Shown here piece after piece: positions 8,606-18,312 of a stretch of 64,000 nt of DNA. The DNA is from Okibacterium fritillariae (GTDB taxonomy: Bacteria; Actinomycetota; Actinomycetes; Actinomycetales; Microbacteriaceae): NCBI RefSeq assembly GCF_900167575.1, contig NZ_FUZP01000001.1, positions 1,488,001-1,552,000 on the forward strand, written 5' to 3'. Made by a program: the position numbers and the translations under genes. Under the pieces are notes generated by a model, which saw nothing but the letters and a program-made list of their open reading frames with translations, was not told the DNA's origin and did not search any database. Numbering within the stretch: the stretch's first letter is position 1; the number at the start of each line of letters is the position of its first letter.

Positions 8606-10320
8606 GCCGCAACATGGTGGGTGATACGCGCGCCGAGGCTCGCGGCATCCTGAGGCTTGCTCAGCCGCGGCTGAGGGTCGCGCTGCCCGGCATCCTCGTC
8701 GGAATCCTGGCTGCGTTCTGCACGGTGGCGTTGCTCGCGACAAGCGCGTGGTTGATCACGAAGGCTGCCGAGCAGCCGCCCATCCTCTTCCTGTCGATGG
8801 CCGTGGTCGGGGTGCGCGCGTTCGCCCTGGGCCGGGCCTTCTTCCGCTACCTCGAGCGCCTGTTCAGTCACGACGCGGCCTTCCGTCAGCTCGAGATCGT
8901 GCGCGTCGAGGTGCTGCGCCGCCTGATTCCGCTGGCTCCCGGGGGTCTCGGCCGCGCCAAACGCGGTTCGCTGCTGTCGGCCCTCGTCTCGGATGTCGAC
9001 GACCTGCAGAACCTGCCCCTGCGCGTCGTGCAGCCCATCGTCACGTCGCTCGGCGTCGCCGTCGTGGCGGTCGTGGGCGTCGCGTTCCTGTCGCCCGTCG
9101 CGGCCGTGGGCCTCGCCGCCTGCCTCGTGCTCGCCTTCACGGTGAGCGCCTTCTGGGTCACGCGCTATGCCGCGCGCGCCGAACGCTCGATCGCGCCCCG
9201 CCGCGCCGCCGTGCTCGACGCCCTGCTCGACTACCTCAACAACCTCGACGTGCTGACCGCCTACGGTGCCGACGCCGCCGCGCGCGCCCGCATCGAGCGA
9301 GCGGATGCCGACCTCACGCAGGCCGTCGTGCGCCGCGCCGGCGGTGCCGGCATCGCGGCCGCCACCCTGAGCCTGTTCTCGGGCCTCGCGGTCGTTGTCG
9401 CCGTCATCGCGGGTATCCCGGCCTTCGGCGCCGGAACCCTGAGCGCGCCCGAACTCGCCGTCATCGCCCTCGTGCCGCTCGCGGTCTTCGAGATCGTGGC
9501 GATGGTGCCCGTGGCCGTCGGGGTCTTCCGTCAGGTGCGGTCGAGCGCCGCGCGGATCGCCGAGGTGGTGCCCGCGACGGTGCCCGCCGGCATCCCCGTG
9601 GATGACCCGGCCGTCGTGAGTGGGCAGCGCGCGTCGACCGGGGTGCCGCGCATCGAGCTCTCCGACCTCAGAGTGCGGTGGCCGGGGCGTGTCGAGACGG
9701 CCGTGCGGGGCGTCACCGTGACGCTCGAGCCGGGGGACCGGTTGCTCGTCGAGGGCGAGAGCGGGGCCGGCAAGACGAGCCTCGCTCAGGCGCTCGTGCG
9801 ATTCGTCGACATCGACGGCGGTTATCTCATCGACGGCGTGCCCGCCGAGCGGATGCCGCAAGACGAGGTGCGCCGCATCGTGGGGCTCTCCGAGCAGACG
9901 CCGTACCTGTTCGACGAGACGATCCGACAGAACCTCCTTTTCGCCAAGGACGACGCCGACGACGCGCAGCTGCTCGACGTGCTGCGCCGCGTGGGCCTCG
10001 ACTCCTGGGTCGCGGGTCGGGGTGGTCTCGACGCGCGCGTCGGTGAGCGCGGGTCGCTCGTATCGGGCGGCCAGGCCCAGCGCATCGCACTCGCCCGCGC
10101 GCTGCTGCACGACTTCCCGGTGCTGGTGCTCGACGAGCCGACCGCCAACGTCGAGGCCGACCTGGCCGACGCGCTGGTGCGCGACCTGGTGGCGGCGGCG
10201 GGAAACCAGCGCACCGTCATCCTGATCTCGCACACCGATGTTCCGGCCGGATTGTTCGGCCGCCGCCTCACGTTGCGACCCGACGGCGACGCCCGGCTCA
10301 GCGAGGCGCAGCGACCGTAA
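8602..10320 (+). CDS. cydC: Thiol reductant ABC exporter subunit CydC
   Basis: 572 residues, the partner half-transporter of CydD. The membrane domain is about residues 25-315. The ATPase has Walker A GESGAGKTS (385-393), signature VSGGQAQR, Walker B VLVLDEP and switch His in LISHTD. The ATG overlaps the cydD stop (ATGA), indicating translational coupling and equal dosage. The heterodimer supports cytochrome bd maturation. The TAA stop is part of a TAAGCT box in front of pabB. Confidence 0.94.
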   Translation: MSRNMVGDTRAEARGILRLAQPRLRVALPGILVGILAAFCTVALLATSAWLITKAAEQPPILFLSMAVVGVRAFALGRAFFRYLERLFSHDAAFRQLEIVRVEVLRRLIPLAPGGLGRAKRGSLLSALVSDVDDLQNLPLRVVQPIVTSLGVAVVAVVGVAFLSPVAAVGLAACLVLAFTVSAFWVTRYAARAERSIAPRRAAVLDALLDYLNNLDVLTAYGADAAARARIERADADLTQAVVRRAGGAGIAAATLSLFSGLAVVVAVIAGIPAFGAGTLSAPELAVIALVPLAVFEIVAMVPVAVGVFRQVRSSAARIAEVVPATVPAGIPVDDPAVVSGQRASTGVPRIELSDLRVRWPGRVETAVRGVTVTLEPGDRLLVEGESGAGKTSLAQALVRFVDIDGGYLIDGVPAERMPQDEVRRIVGLSEQTPYLFDETIRQNLLFAKDDADDAQLLDVLRRVGLDSWVAGRGGLDARVGERGSLVSGGQAQRIALARALLHDFPVLVLDEPTANVEADLADALVRDLVAAAGNQRTVILISHTDVPAGLFGRRLTLRPDGDARLSEAQRP

Positions 10321-10332
10321 GCTGTGGGGGTG
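10318..10332 (+). promoter_or_regulatory. Probable leaderless promoter of pabB
   Basis: TAAGCT (10318-10323), whose TAA is the cydC stop, then 6 bases and the GTG at 10330. A GTG directly after the box (10324) is the competing start; the spacing favours 10330. Confidence 0.45.
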
Positions 10333-12021
10333 ACATCCGCCCCCTCTTCTGGCCCTGAGCCTGAGCCCGAGCCCGAGCCCGAGCGCTGGCACGGCGTGGC
10401 GTTCGGCGAGCGGGTGGTCGACCTCGCGGATGGCGTGAGCACCGATTGTCTCTACGACGACCTGTTCGCGGCGCATCCCTTCAGCTTCTGGCTGGATGCG
10501 GGTGCCGACGCCACGGACGGCCTGAGCTACCTCGGCACGGGCGACGAGCTCGTCGTGCAGGGAGATGCATCGGGCATTCGTGTGAACCGCGATTCCGCCA
10601 CGGACGACGGCCACGTCACTGTCGTCACCGTTGTCGCGGACATCGGGGAGCACTTTCGGCAGCGTTTCGACGGGAGGTCTGAGGCAGGGGGCCAGCGACC
10701 TTCACTCGGCGAATTCGCGCCGGGCTGGGTCGGCTTCCTGGGCTATGAGTGGCGGGCGGAGCGATCATCGACGACGAGAGCGCGTTCCACCTCGAGTGAC
10801 ACTGTCGATCGAGAGAATCGCGCCGCCCAGGACGCTGTCGCTGTCGGGAGCATCGTTGCCGGCACGGACACTGAACCGCGCATCAATGCAGCGCGGCGCC
10901 CCGTCGACCGCGTAACCCCTGAGGCCGCCTTCCTGCGCGTGACGCGGTTGGTGGTCGTCGATCATGCGGCGCGCAGAGCATCGGTCGTCTGGATCGATGG
11001 CGAGGCTGACGAAGACTGGGCCGATGTCGTCCTGGCTTCGATCGAACGGGCGCACGGCGCAGACGCACATGCACATGCACATGCACACGCTGGCGCAGAC
11101 ATCACGGACACCGATGATGGCAGCCATACCGACCTCGCTGTCGAGGCGGGGGAGCGGGCCGGGACGGCGGGCCTCGCGCATCCCGAACCGGTCTGGCGCC
11201 ACGGCCGGGCCGCCTACCGCGCGCTCATCGACCGCTGCCGGGCGAGCATCGGTCGGGGCGACGCCTACCAGCTCTGCCTCACGAACCGCATCGACGTGCC
11301 GGGCTCCTTCGACGCCGTCGAGGTCTTCCGCACCCTGCGCCGCACGAGCCCCACGCACCGGGGCGGCCTCCTTCGGTTCGGCGATCTGGCGCTCGTCTCG
11401 GCCAGCCCCGAGAAGTTCCTCGGCCTCGACCGCTCGGGGCGCATCGAGGTGCGACCGATCAAAGGCACGCGGCCCCGAGCATCCGATGCCGTGCGCGACC
11501 GCGAACTCGTCGACGAGTTGCGCGACAGCCCCAAGGAGCGCGCCGAGAACCTCATGATCGTCGACCTCATGCGCAACGACGTGGGGCGCGTTTCGGCGCT
11601 CGGCAGCGTGAGCGTCGACACACTCTTCGACATCGAGAGCTATGCGCAGGTGCACCAACTCGTTTCAACGGTGTCGGGTCAGCTGGCCGACGGCTGCGAC
11701 GCGGTCGACGTGCTCGCCTCGACATTCCCGGCCGGGTCGATGACGGGGGCGCCCAAGCAGAGCGCGATCGACATCCTCGGCGGGCTCGAGGGCGCACCCC
11801 GCGGCGTGTATGCGGGAGCGTTCGGCCTGGTCGGAGCCGACGGAACACTCGACCTCTCGATGGTCATCCGCAGCATCGTCATCGACGCGCACGGAGCGAG
11901 CGTGGGCGCGGGTGGCGGCATCACGTGGTCGTCGGATGCCGCAGCCGAAGTCGACGAGATGGTGCTCAAGGCGCGGGCGCCTCTCTCGGCACTCGGGGCC
12001 TCCGAGCATCCGCCCGACTGA
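10330..12021 (+). CDS. pabB: Aminodeoxychorismate synthase component I
   Basis: 563 residues. It converts chorismate and ammonia to 4-amino-4-deoxychorismate for folate. The C-terminal chorismate-binding domain is complete: PIKGTRPR with K378, [23 protein letters not shown] and the terminal GGGITWSSD segment. The Lys in PIKGT marks PabB; anthranilate synthase TrpE has Ala there. The N-terminal half is divergent and holds two low-complexity tracts, a Pro-Glu repeat near residues 9-18 and an Ala-His repeat near 246-253. No pabA or pabC lies nearby, so the glutaminase subunit must be elsewhere. An anthranilate-type role is less likely. Confidence 0.9.
   Translation: MTSAPSSGPEPEPEPEPERWHGVAFGERVVDLADGVSTDCLYDDLFAAHPFSFWLDAGADATDGLSYLGTGDELVVQGDASGIRVNRDSATDDGHVTVVTVVADIGEHFRQRFDGRSEAGGQRPSLGEFAPGWVGFLGYEWRAERSSTTRARSTSSDTVDRENRAAQDAVAVGSIVAGTDTEPRINAARRPVDRVTPEAAFLRVTRLVVVDHAARRASVVWIDGEADEDWADVVLASIERAHGADAHAHAHAHAGADITDTDDGSHTDLAVEAGERAGTAGLAHPEPVWRHGRAAYRALIDRCRASIGRGDAYQLCLTNRIDVPGSFDAVEVFRTLRRTSPTHRGGLLRFGDLALVSASPEKFLGLDRSGRIEVRPIKGTRPRASDAVRDRELVDELRDSPKERAENLMIVDLMRNDVGRVSALGSVSVDTLFDIESYAQVHQLVSTVSGQLADGCDAVDVLASTFPAGSMTGAPKQSAIDILGGLEGAPRGVYAGAFGLVGADGTLDLSMVIRSIVIDAHGASVGAGGGITWSSDAAAEVDEMVLKARAPLSALGASEHPPD
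10354..10383 (+). repeat. 6-bp tandem repeat encoding Pro-Glu
   Basis: Five units of CC(T/C)GAG near the 5' end of pabB. The unit is a multiple of three, so a change in copy number alters length but not frame. Confidence 0.85.
11065..11088 (+). repeat. 6-bp tandem repeat encoding Ala-His
   Basis: Three GCACAT units and one GCACAC inside pabB give alternating Ala-His in the poorly conserved linker before the chorismate-binding domain. Confidence 0.85.
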
Positions 12022-12140
12022 GCGCCGTCACGGAATGCCGGGCCCCCGCCCAAGGTTTAGTAGCATTGAGATTTGGGCCGTCAGAGTGCGGATGCCGCGA
12101 CATCCCCCGGCCTCATTTTCCCGAACGAATTGAGAGTGCT

Positions 12141-14753
12141 GTGTCTGAGCGTGAAACGCCCGAGAGTGCCGTGTCCGAGAGCACCCCGTCTGTAGCGAGC
12201 ACCGACGCCGGTGCTGGTGCGGTTGCCCCCGACCGCTACGACTTCCAGGCGATCCAGGACAAGTGGCTTCCCATCTGGGACGAGATGAAGCCGTTCCGCA
12301 CCGATGACGAGTCCGACACGCGCCCGCGCAAGTACGTGCTCGACATGTTCCCCTACCCCTCGGGCGACCTGCACATGGGTCACGCCGAGGCCTTCGGTCT
12401 GGGCGACGTCGTGGCACGCTACTGGCGCCAGCAGGGCTTCAACGTGCTGCACCCCATCGGCTGGGACTCGTTCGGCCTGCCCGCCGAGAACGCGGCCATC
12501 AAGCGCGGCATCGACCCCCGCGGGTGGACGTACGACAACATCGACCAGCAGAAGCGCTCGTTCCGCACCTACGCGCCCTCGTTCGACTGGGATCGCGAGC
12601 TGCACACGAGCGACGAGGAGTACTACCGCTGGACGCAGTGGATCTTCCTGAAGCTCTATGAAAAGGGTCTCGCCTATCGCAAGGCCAGCCAGGTCAACTG
12701 GTGCCCCAACGACCAGACGGTGCTGGCCAACGAGCAGGTCGTCGACGGTCGCTGCGAGCGCTGTGGTCACCTCGTCACGAAGAAGAAGCTGACGCAGTGG
12801 TACTTCCGCATCACCGACTACGCCGACCGCCTGATCGACGACCTGAACCAGCTCGAGGGCAAGTGGCCCACCAAGGTTCTGAGCATGCAGAAGAACTGGA
12901 TCGGCCGTTCGACGGGCGCCGACGTGCAGTTCACGATCGAGGGTCGCTCCGAGCCGATCTCGGTCTACACGACGCGCCCCGACACGCTCTACGGTGTGAC
13001 CTTCATGGTGGTCGCGCCCGACTCCGATCTGGCTGCCGAGCTGGCCTCCGGTTCGACGCCCGAGGTGCGCATGGCGTTCCAGGACTATCTCGAGAAGGTC
13101 CAGGGCACGAGCGAGATCGACCGCCTGAGCACCGAGCGCGAGAAGACTGGCGTGTTCCTCGACCGCTACGCCAAGAACCCGCTCACGGGTGAGCGCATCC
13201 CGATCTGGGCCGCCGACTATGTGCTGTCCGACTACGGCACGGGCGCCGTCATGGCCGTGCCCGCGCACGATCAGCGCGACCTCGACTTCGCGCGCGCCTT
13301 CGACCTGCCCGTGCGCGTGGTCGTTGACGTCAACCAGCCCGTCACGGGCGCCATCCCCGTGCTCGTCGACGGCGAGCTGCCCGACGACCTGCCGCCCGTC
13401 GACCCCAAGCAGACGGGCGAGGCGCTCACGGGCACCGGCCGCCTGATCAACTCGGGCCCCTTCGACGGCCTGTCGAAGAACAACGCCATCAAGAAGATCA
13501 CCGAGGCGTTGGCGGGCTCCGGTCTCGGCAAGAGCGCCAAGAACTACCGCCTGCGCGACTGGCTCGTCTCCCGCCAGCGCTACTGGGGTGCACCCATCCC
13601 GATCATCCACTGCGAGGCGTGTGGCGAGGTGCCGGTGCCGCTCGACCAGCTGCCCGTCGCGCTGCCCGCCGCCGACGGCCTCGACCTGCAGCCGAAGGGC
13701 ACGAGCCCGCTCGGCGCCGCAGAGGACTGGATCAACGTGGCGTGCCCGTCGTGCGGAGGCCCCGCCCAGCGCGACTCCGACACCATGGACACGTTCGTCG
13801 ACAGCTCGTGGTACTACCTGCGTTTCCTGTCGGCCAAGGATGCGACGCAGCCCTTCGATAAGAAGCAGGCCGAGAAGTGGGCGCCGATCGACCAGTACGT
13901 GGGCGGCGTCGAACACGCCATCCTGCACCTGCTTTACTCGCGCTTCATCACCAAGGTGCTGTTCGACCTCGACTACCTGAGCTTCACCGAGCCGTTCACA
14001 TCGCTGCTCAACCAGGGCATGGTGCTCATGGATGGCGCGAAGATGTCGAAGTCGAAGGGCAACCTGGTCGAATTCGCCGACGAGCTGAAGAAGTACGGCG
14101 CTGATGCCCTGCGCGTCACGCTGGCCTTCGCGAGCCCGCCCGAAGACGACATCGACTGGGCGGATGTCTCGCCCGCCGGGTCCTCCAAATTCCTGGCTCG
14201 CGCGTGGCGCATCGCCCAGGACGTCACGTCGTCACCCGATGTCGTGTGGAAGAACGGTGACCAGGCCCTGCGCCGCCAGACGCACCGCTTCCTTGCGGAT
14301 GCGCCGGGCCTCGTCGAGTCCTACAAGTTCAACGTCGTCGTGGCGCGCCTCATGGAGCTCGTCAACGTGACCCGCAAGACGATCGACACGGGGCCTGGCG
14401 CGGGCGACCCCGCCGTGCGCGAGGCCGCCGAGGTCATCGCCATGGCCCTCAACCTGTTCGCGCCCTACACGGCCGAGGACATGTGGAACATGCTCGGCTA
14501 CGAGGCCACCGTCGCGGCCACGCAGTGGCGCAAGGCCGACCCGACGCTGCTCGTCGAGGAGAAGGTGACGTGCGTCGTGCAGGTCAACGGCAAGGTGCGC
14601 GACCGCCTCGAGGTCTCGCCGCGCATCGACGGCGCCGAGCTCGAGAAGCTGGCGCGCGCGCTGCCCTCCATCGTGAAGGCCGTTGGTGACCGCGAGATCG
14701 CGAACGTCATCGTTCGTGCGCCGCGCGTCGTGAACATCGCCGTGAAGGGTTAG
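12141..14753 (+). CDS. leuS: Leucyl-tRNA synthetase
   Basis: 870 residues, a class I synthetase that charges tRNA-Leu. The HIGH motif appears as HMGH (78-81) and KMSKS at 634-638. Between them lie the Zn-binding CERC segment, the CP1 editing domain with the TTRPDTLYG motif, and an anticodon-binding C-terminus. The first 35-40 residues are an acidic Ser/Ala-rich extension outside the family core. Two start regions are possible: GTG at 12141 and GTG at 12171, both preceded by GAGAG within a near-duplicated 30-bp segment. I chose the first. A strong terminator follows. Confidence 0.96.
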   Translation: MSERETPESAVSESTPSVASTDAGAGAVAPDRYDFQAIQDKWLPIWDEMKPFRTDDESDTRPRKYVLDMFPYPSGDLHMGHAEAFGLGDVVARYWRQQGFNVLHPIGWDSFGLPAENAAIKRGIDPRGWTYDNIDQQKRSFRTYAPSFDWDRELHTSDEEYYRWTQWIFLKLYEKGLAYRKASQVNWCPNDQTVLANEQVVDGRCERCGHLVTKKKLTQWYFRITDYADRLIDDLNQLEGKWPTKVLSMQKNWIGRSTGADVQFTIEGRSEPISVYTTRPDTLYGVTFMVVAPDSDLAAELASGSTPEVRMAFQDYLEKVQGTSEIDRLSTEREKTGVFLDRYAKNPLTGERIPIWAADYVLSDYGTGAVMAVPAHDQRDLDFARAFDLPVRVVVDVNQPVTGAIPVLVDGELPDDLPPVDPKQTGEALTGTGRLINSGPFDGLSKNNAIKKITEALAGSGLGKSAKNYRLRDWLVSRQRYWGAPIPIIHCEACGEVPVPLDQLPVALPAADGLDLQPKGTSPLGAAEDWINVACPSCGGPAQRDSDTMDTFVDSSWYYLRFLSAKDATQPFDKKQAEKWAPIDQYVGGVEHAILHLLYSRFITKVLFDLDYLSFTEPFTSLLNQGMVLMDGAKMSKSKGNLVEFADELKKYGADALRVTLAFASPPEDDIDWADVSPAGSSKFLARAWRIAQDVTSSPDVVWKNGDQALRRQTHRFLADAPGLVESYKFNVVVARLMELVNVTRKTIDTGPGAGDPAVREAAEVIAMALNLFAPYTAEDMWNMLGYEATVAATQWRKADPTLLVEEKVTCVVQVNGKVRDRLEVSPRIDGAELEKLARALPSIVKAVGDREIANVIVRAPRVVNIAVKG

Positions 14754-14767
14754 CCCGACGGTTCTCG

Positions 14768-14810
14768 GGAAGGGCTCGCGACCGCACTGGTCGCGGGCCC
14801 TTCCGCTTTT
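14768..14810 (+). terminator. Rho-independent terminator of leuS
   Basis: A 16-bp stem with two mismatches (14768-14783 with 14789-14804), a 5-base loop and a GCTTTT tail, 15 bases after the leuS stop. Confidence 0.9.
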
Positions 14811-14933
14811 CGCTGGTGTTGATCGCTGGGTCGGTGGAGGCCGATGCCGCCGACCGTGCGTTCTGCACAAGGTCAATGACGCGCTTCTCTCCACCGAACC
14901 CGGCCATCCCGTTCGGCCGCCTGCCGCCCCTCG

Positions 14934-14948
14934 TAGCGTGTGTGCATG
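14934..14948 (+). promoter_or_regulatory. Probable leaderless promoter of comEA
   Basis: TAGCGT (14934-14939), a 6-base spacer, then the ATG at 14946. There is no ribosome site. Confidence 0.5.
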
Positions 14949-15797
14949 CCTGTCACCGATCCCGCCTCGCCCCCCGATATCGCCCCGCGTCGAACACGCC
15001 GATCGGGTGCAGCAGCGCTCGGTCGCCGCGTGGTGCGACAGGTGTCGTGGGCGAGAGAGGCTGCGCGCGCACAGCGGCGCACCGTGGTCGTCATCCTCGC
15101 CACCGCGGTGGCGGCATTCCTCGTGGCATGGTGGCTATCGCCAGTCGCCGCGGGCTCGGCGGGGTCGTTGACAACGGTCGGGATGGCTGCCGCGACGACC
15201 AGGCCGACGGCCGCGCCGGAAGCTTCCGCGGCGCCGAGCACCCGGGCGGCACAGGGCGGAGCGACAGGCGCCGGCCGGGACGACTCGGGGGCTGCCGGCG
15301 GGGCATCGGGGTCGACGCGTTCGCTCTTCGTGCACGTCACGGGTGCGGTGGCGAAACCCGGTCTGGTCGAGGTCGCCGACGGTGCACGGGTCTTCGATGC
15401 GGTTGCGCAGGCGGGTGGCGTCACCGCCGAGGCGCGCGAGGGCGGGGTCAACCTGGCCCGTTTCGTCGTCGACGGCGAGCAGATCCTCGTCCCGCGGCGA
15501 GATGATCCCGCTCCGGTCACGTCTTCGGCCGGCGCGGCCGCTTCCGCGGCGGGCGGGGGCGCCGGCTCCTCAGGCGTGGGAGCCACGGGACCCTCGGGGG
15601 CGGCGGGGAAGGTCAATCTCAATACCGCGACGGCAGCTGAGCTCGAGACGCTGCCGCGGGTCGGTCCCTCGCTGAGCGCCAAGATCCTGGCCTGGCGGGC
15701 CGAGAACGGGCCCTTCTCGGCGATCGAGGACCTCAACGACGTCGACGGCGTCGGCGACAAGACCTTCGAGTCGCTCAAAGACCTCGTCACGCTATGA
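14946..15797 (+). CDS. comEA: ComEA family DNA-binding protein
   Basis: 283 residues. ComEA is the membrane-anchored receptor for double-stranded DNA in competence systems. The N-terminus is cytoplasmic and basic, followed by one membrane span (ILATAVAAFLVAWW, about 45-60). A low-complexity Ala/Thr stretch leads to a SLBB domain (LFVHVTGAVAKPGLVEV), a Gly/Ala linker, and a C-terminal double helix-hairpin-helix that starts GKVNLNTATAAELETLP. The stop overlaps the comEC start (ATGA). No pilus or comF genes are in the window, so transformability is not shown. ComEA/ComEC pairs are widespread in actinobacteria not known to be competent. Confidence 0.92.
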   Translation: MPVTDPASPPDIAPRRTRRSGAAALGRRVVRQVSWAREAARAQRRTVVVILATAVAAFLVAWWLSPVAAGSAGSLTTVGMAAATTRPTAAPEASAAPSTRAAQGGATGAGRDDSGAAGGASGSTRSLFVHVTGAVAKPGLVEVADGARVFDAVAQAGGVTAEAREGGVNLARFVVDGEQILVPRRDDPAPVTSSAGAAASAAGGGAGSSGVGATGPSGAAGKVNLNTATAAELETLPRVGPSLSAKILAWRAENGPFSAIEDLNDVDGVGDKTFESLKDLVTL

Positions 15798-18283
15798 GCC
15801 GTCGGTACGGTCTCGTCGCGGCGGCGATGGTCGCCTGGGCCACGGCGGGCACCGTCGTAGGAATGCCGGGGGCCGCTCCCGGACTGATCGCGGTGGGTGC
15901 GGTGATCGTGGCCGCGATCGTCCTCGTCGACGCCTGCGCGGAGCGTGTCGGCAGGCCGGGGCGACCGGCGCGGCTGGCCTCGCTCGTCGGCCACGCCCGC
16001 GTCGTCTCCCGACGGGATGTGTCGCTGGCGATGGTGATCGCGCTGGCGGCCTCCTGTGCGGTGGCGGGCGTCGTAGCCGTCCGGGCCGAGGGGCGACACC
16101 CCGAGGTCCTTCACCACTGGGCATCGGGTTCGCGCCCGCTGACGGCCGACGTCACGGTCACGTCGCTGAGCTCGCTGGTCGATCGACCGACCGAAGCCGA
16201 ATGGAGCGACGCATCCGCGGTACCGTCCGTGCGCTTCCGCGCCCAGGTGTCCCGGCTGCAGTTGGGGCGCGACCAGCGATCCGCGGAATTCCCCGTGCTC
16301 GTCTTCGCCCCCGACGTCGCCGAGACGGGCGGCCCGCCGCTCGGCAGCGTTGTGCGCGTGACCGGGCGGTGGCAGCTCGCCGAGGTCGGTGACCGGGTGT
16401 CGGCCCTCGTCTTCAGCGATGAGCGCCCGGCCTCGATCAGTCCCGCTCCGGATGCCCTGGGCTGGGCGCACGGGCTCCGCCGATCGTTCGTGGGGGTCGC
16501 GAGTGTGCTCCCTGGTTGGGGCGGTCAGTTATTGCCGGGCCTCTCCATCGGGGACACGAGCGCCGTCGGCGTCGACCTCGATGCTGCCATGACGGCGAGT
16601 TCCCTCAGCCACCTCACGGCGGTATCGGGCGCGAACTGCGCCATCGTCGTCGCGATCGGTTTCGCCATCGGGGCCGCGATGGGTCTGCGGCGCAGCATGC
16701 GGATCGGTCTGGCCGTTCTCCTGCTTGTCGCCTTCGTCGTGCTCGTCACCCCCGAGTCGAGCGTTATCCGTGCATCGGTGATGGCCTGTGCCGTGTTGGT
16801 CGCTCTCGCCAGCGGACGACCGGCGGCCGGACTCGCCGTGCTGTGCACCGTCGTCGTGGCGCTCCTCATCGCGGACCCGTGGCTCTCGCGCGACTACGGA
16901 TTCGCGCTCTCGGTGCTTGCCACGGCGGGTCTGCTTGTTTTGACGAGACCGCTCACCGATCTTCTCGCCCGCGTTGCGCCGCGCCCCATAGCCGCGGCAT
17001 TCGCCCTTCCTCTGGCGGCGCAACTCGCGTGCCAGCCGGTCCTGGTGTTGCTCGACCCCACCCTGGCGGTCTATGGCGTGATGGCGAACCTGCTGGCCGG
17101 TCCCGCGGCGCCGGCGGCCACCATCCTGGGCCTCGTCGCGTGTCTTCTGAGCGCCGTGAACCCCCTCCTGGCGCTACCGATCGCAGCGGTCGCGTGGATT
17201 CCGGCTGCCTGGATCGCCCAGGTTGCAGCGTGGTTCGAGAACGCACCGGCCGCGAGGCTTCCGCTCCCGCCCGGACTCGCGGGGGTTCTTCTCACGACCC
17301 TCGTGCTCGTTCTCGGCGGCGGGTTGGCACTGGCGATGAGAGCGCAGCGGCCGCTTCTCACCAGGGTGCTGGCCACCGGATCTGTGGCGGTGCTCGGTAT
17401 CGCGGCCGGCACGATCGCGCCGGTCGCCGTCCGCGACGCGTCGGCGCCACCGGGGGAGTGGGCCGTTGCGTCGTGCGACGTCGGGCAGGGGGACGCGACG
17501 GTTCTCCGAGACGGACCTCATTTCGGTCTCATCGATGTCGGGGACGACGAGCAGCGCCTCACCCGCTGCCTCACCCGCCTGGGTGTCACACGGCTCGACC
17601 TGCTCGTGCTGACGCATTTCGACAGCGATCACGTGGGAGCGTATCCGGCGGTCGTGGGCCGAGTCAGCGAGGTGCTCGTGGGTCCCACGGACGGGCCCGC
17701 CGATGAACGCATCGTCGACGCGTTGTCTCGCGGCGGAGCGATCGTGCGGCAGGTCCGCGCGGGCGAGAACGGCAGGCTGGGTGAGACCACGGAGTGGAAC
17801 GTTCTCTGGCCACCCGTTCGCGGTGAGATCGAACCGGGCAACGATGCGAGTGTGGTGCTCGAAACCCGCCGCTCGTTCGGGGCCACCGGTGATGGCGTGG
17901 CATCTGCCGCCCTCTCCGCGGTGTTTCTCGGCGACCTCGGCGCCGACGCGCAGAACCGCCTGCGTCGAACTCGTCTCGTCCCGGCCGATGTCGACGTGGT
18001 CAAAGTCGCCCACCACGGTTCGAAAGACCAGAGCAGCCTGGTCTACGAACGATTGCGGCCCACCCTGGGCCTCGTCTCCGTCGGCGAGAACGACTACGGG
18101 CATCCGTCGGCGTCCATACTCCAAACGCTCGACCGCATCGGCACCCGCGTGCGCCGCACCGACCGGGACGGCATCATCGCGGTGGGGCGACCGGCGGGCA
18201 TCCCGTCGGCAGCCAGCACGGGACGGGCGCTCCTCGAAGTGTGGACGTCGGGCGCGGCCCCGAGCGTCGGTGGTGGCGGCTAA
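15794..18283 (+). CDS. comEC: ComEC/Rec2 family DNA-uptake channel protein
   Basis: 829 residues. ComEC forms the membrane channel that carries single-stranded DNA into the cell. In order: N-terminal spans, a periplasmic OB-like segment (about 110-200), the competence domain with many spans (about 210-560) including LTAVSGANCAIVV, and a C-terminal metallo-beta-lactamase-like domain (about 555-815). The metal motif THFDSDH (His608, Asp610, Asp612, His613) is intact, consistent with a nuclease for the non-transported strand. The frame is full length with no damage. It is translationally coupled to comEA and followed by holA. Confidence 0.94.
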   Translation: MSRRYGLVAAAMVAWATAGTVVGMPGAAPGLIAVGAVIVAAIVLVDACAERVGRPGRPARLASLVGHARVVSRRDVSLAMVIALAASCAVAGVVAVRAEGRHPEVLHHWASGSRPLTADVTVTSLSSLVDRPTEAEWSDASAVPSVRFRAQVSRLQLGRDQRSAEFPVLVFAPDVAETGGPPLGSVVRVTGRWQLAEVGDRVSALVFSDERPASISPAPDALGWAHGLRRSFVGVASVLPGWGGQLLPGLSIGDTSAVGVDLDAAMTASSLSHLTAVSGANCAIVVAIGFAIGAAMGLRRSMRIGLAVLLLVAFVVLVTPESSVIRASVMACAVLVALASGRPAAGLAVLCTVVVALLIADPWLSRDYGFALSVLATAGLLVLTRPLTDLLARVAPRPIAAAFALPLAAQLACQPVLVLLDPTLAVYGVMANLLAGPAAPAATILGLVACLLSAVNPLLALPIAAVAWIPAAWIAQVAAWFENAPAARLPLPPGLAGVLLTTLVLVLGGGLALAMRAQRPLLTRVLATGSVAVLGIAAGTIAPVAVRDASAPPGEWAVASCDVGQGDATVLRDGPHFGLIDVGDDEQRLTRCLTRLGVTRLDLLVLTHFDSDHVGAYPAVVGRVSEVLVGPTDGPADERIVDALSRGGAIVRQVRAGENGRLGETTEWNVLWPPVRGEIEPGNDASVVLETRRSFGATGDGVASAALSAVFLGDLGADAQNRLRRTRLVPADVDVVKVAHHGSKDQSSLVYERLRPTLGLVSVGENDYGHPSASILQTLDRIGTRVRRTDRDGIIAVGRPAGIPSAASTGRALLEVWTSGAAPSVGGGG

Positions 18284-18312
18284 TCTGGAGAGAGACGAGA
18301 AGGAGAATCGTG
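18281..18312 (+). promoter_or_regulatory. Possible promoter and ribosome site of holA
   Basis: TAATCT (18281-18286) is built on the comEC TAA stop. It is followed by a short leader with GAGAAGGAGAATC directly before the GTG start. The -10 assignment is tentative; the ribosome site is clear. Confidence 0.45.

Noticed and set aside
8485-10653. A 722-codon open frame on the minus strand opposite cydC
   Set aside because: It is antisense to a fully conserved ABC protein, is Arg/His/Gly/Asp-rich without domains, and is the usual result of high GC at third positions. Similar long frames opposite cydD-cydB, leuS and dnaG were rejected for the same reason.
10330-12021. Calling the chorismate enzyme anthranilate synthase (TrpE)
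   Set aside because: The PIKGT motif has Lys where TrpE has Ala, and no trp genes are near.
15794-18283. Inferring natural transformation from comEA-comEC
   Set aside because: Both are intact, but no pilus, ComF or regulator genes are in the window, and the pair is common in species not known to be competent.
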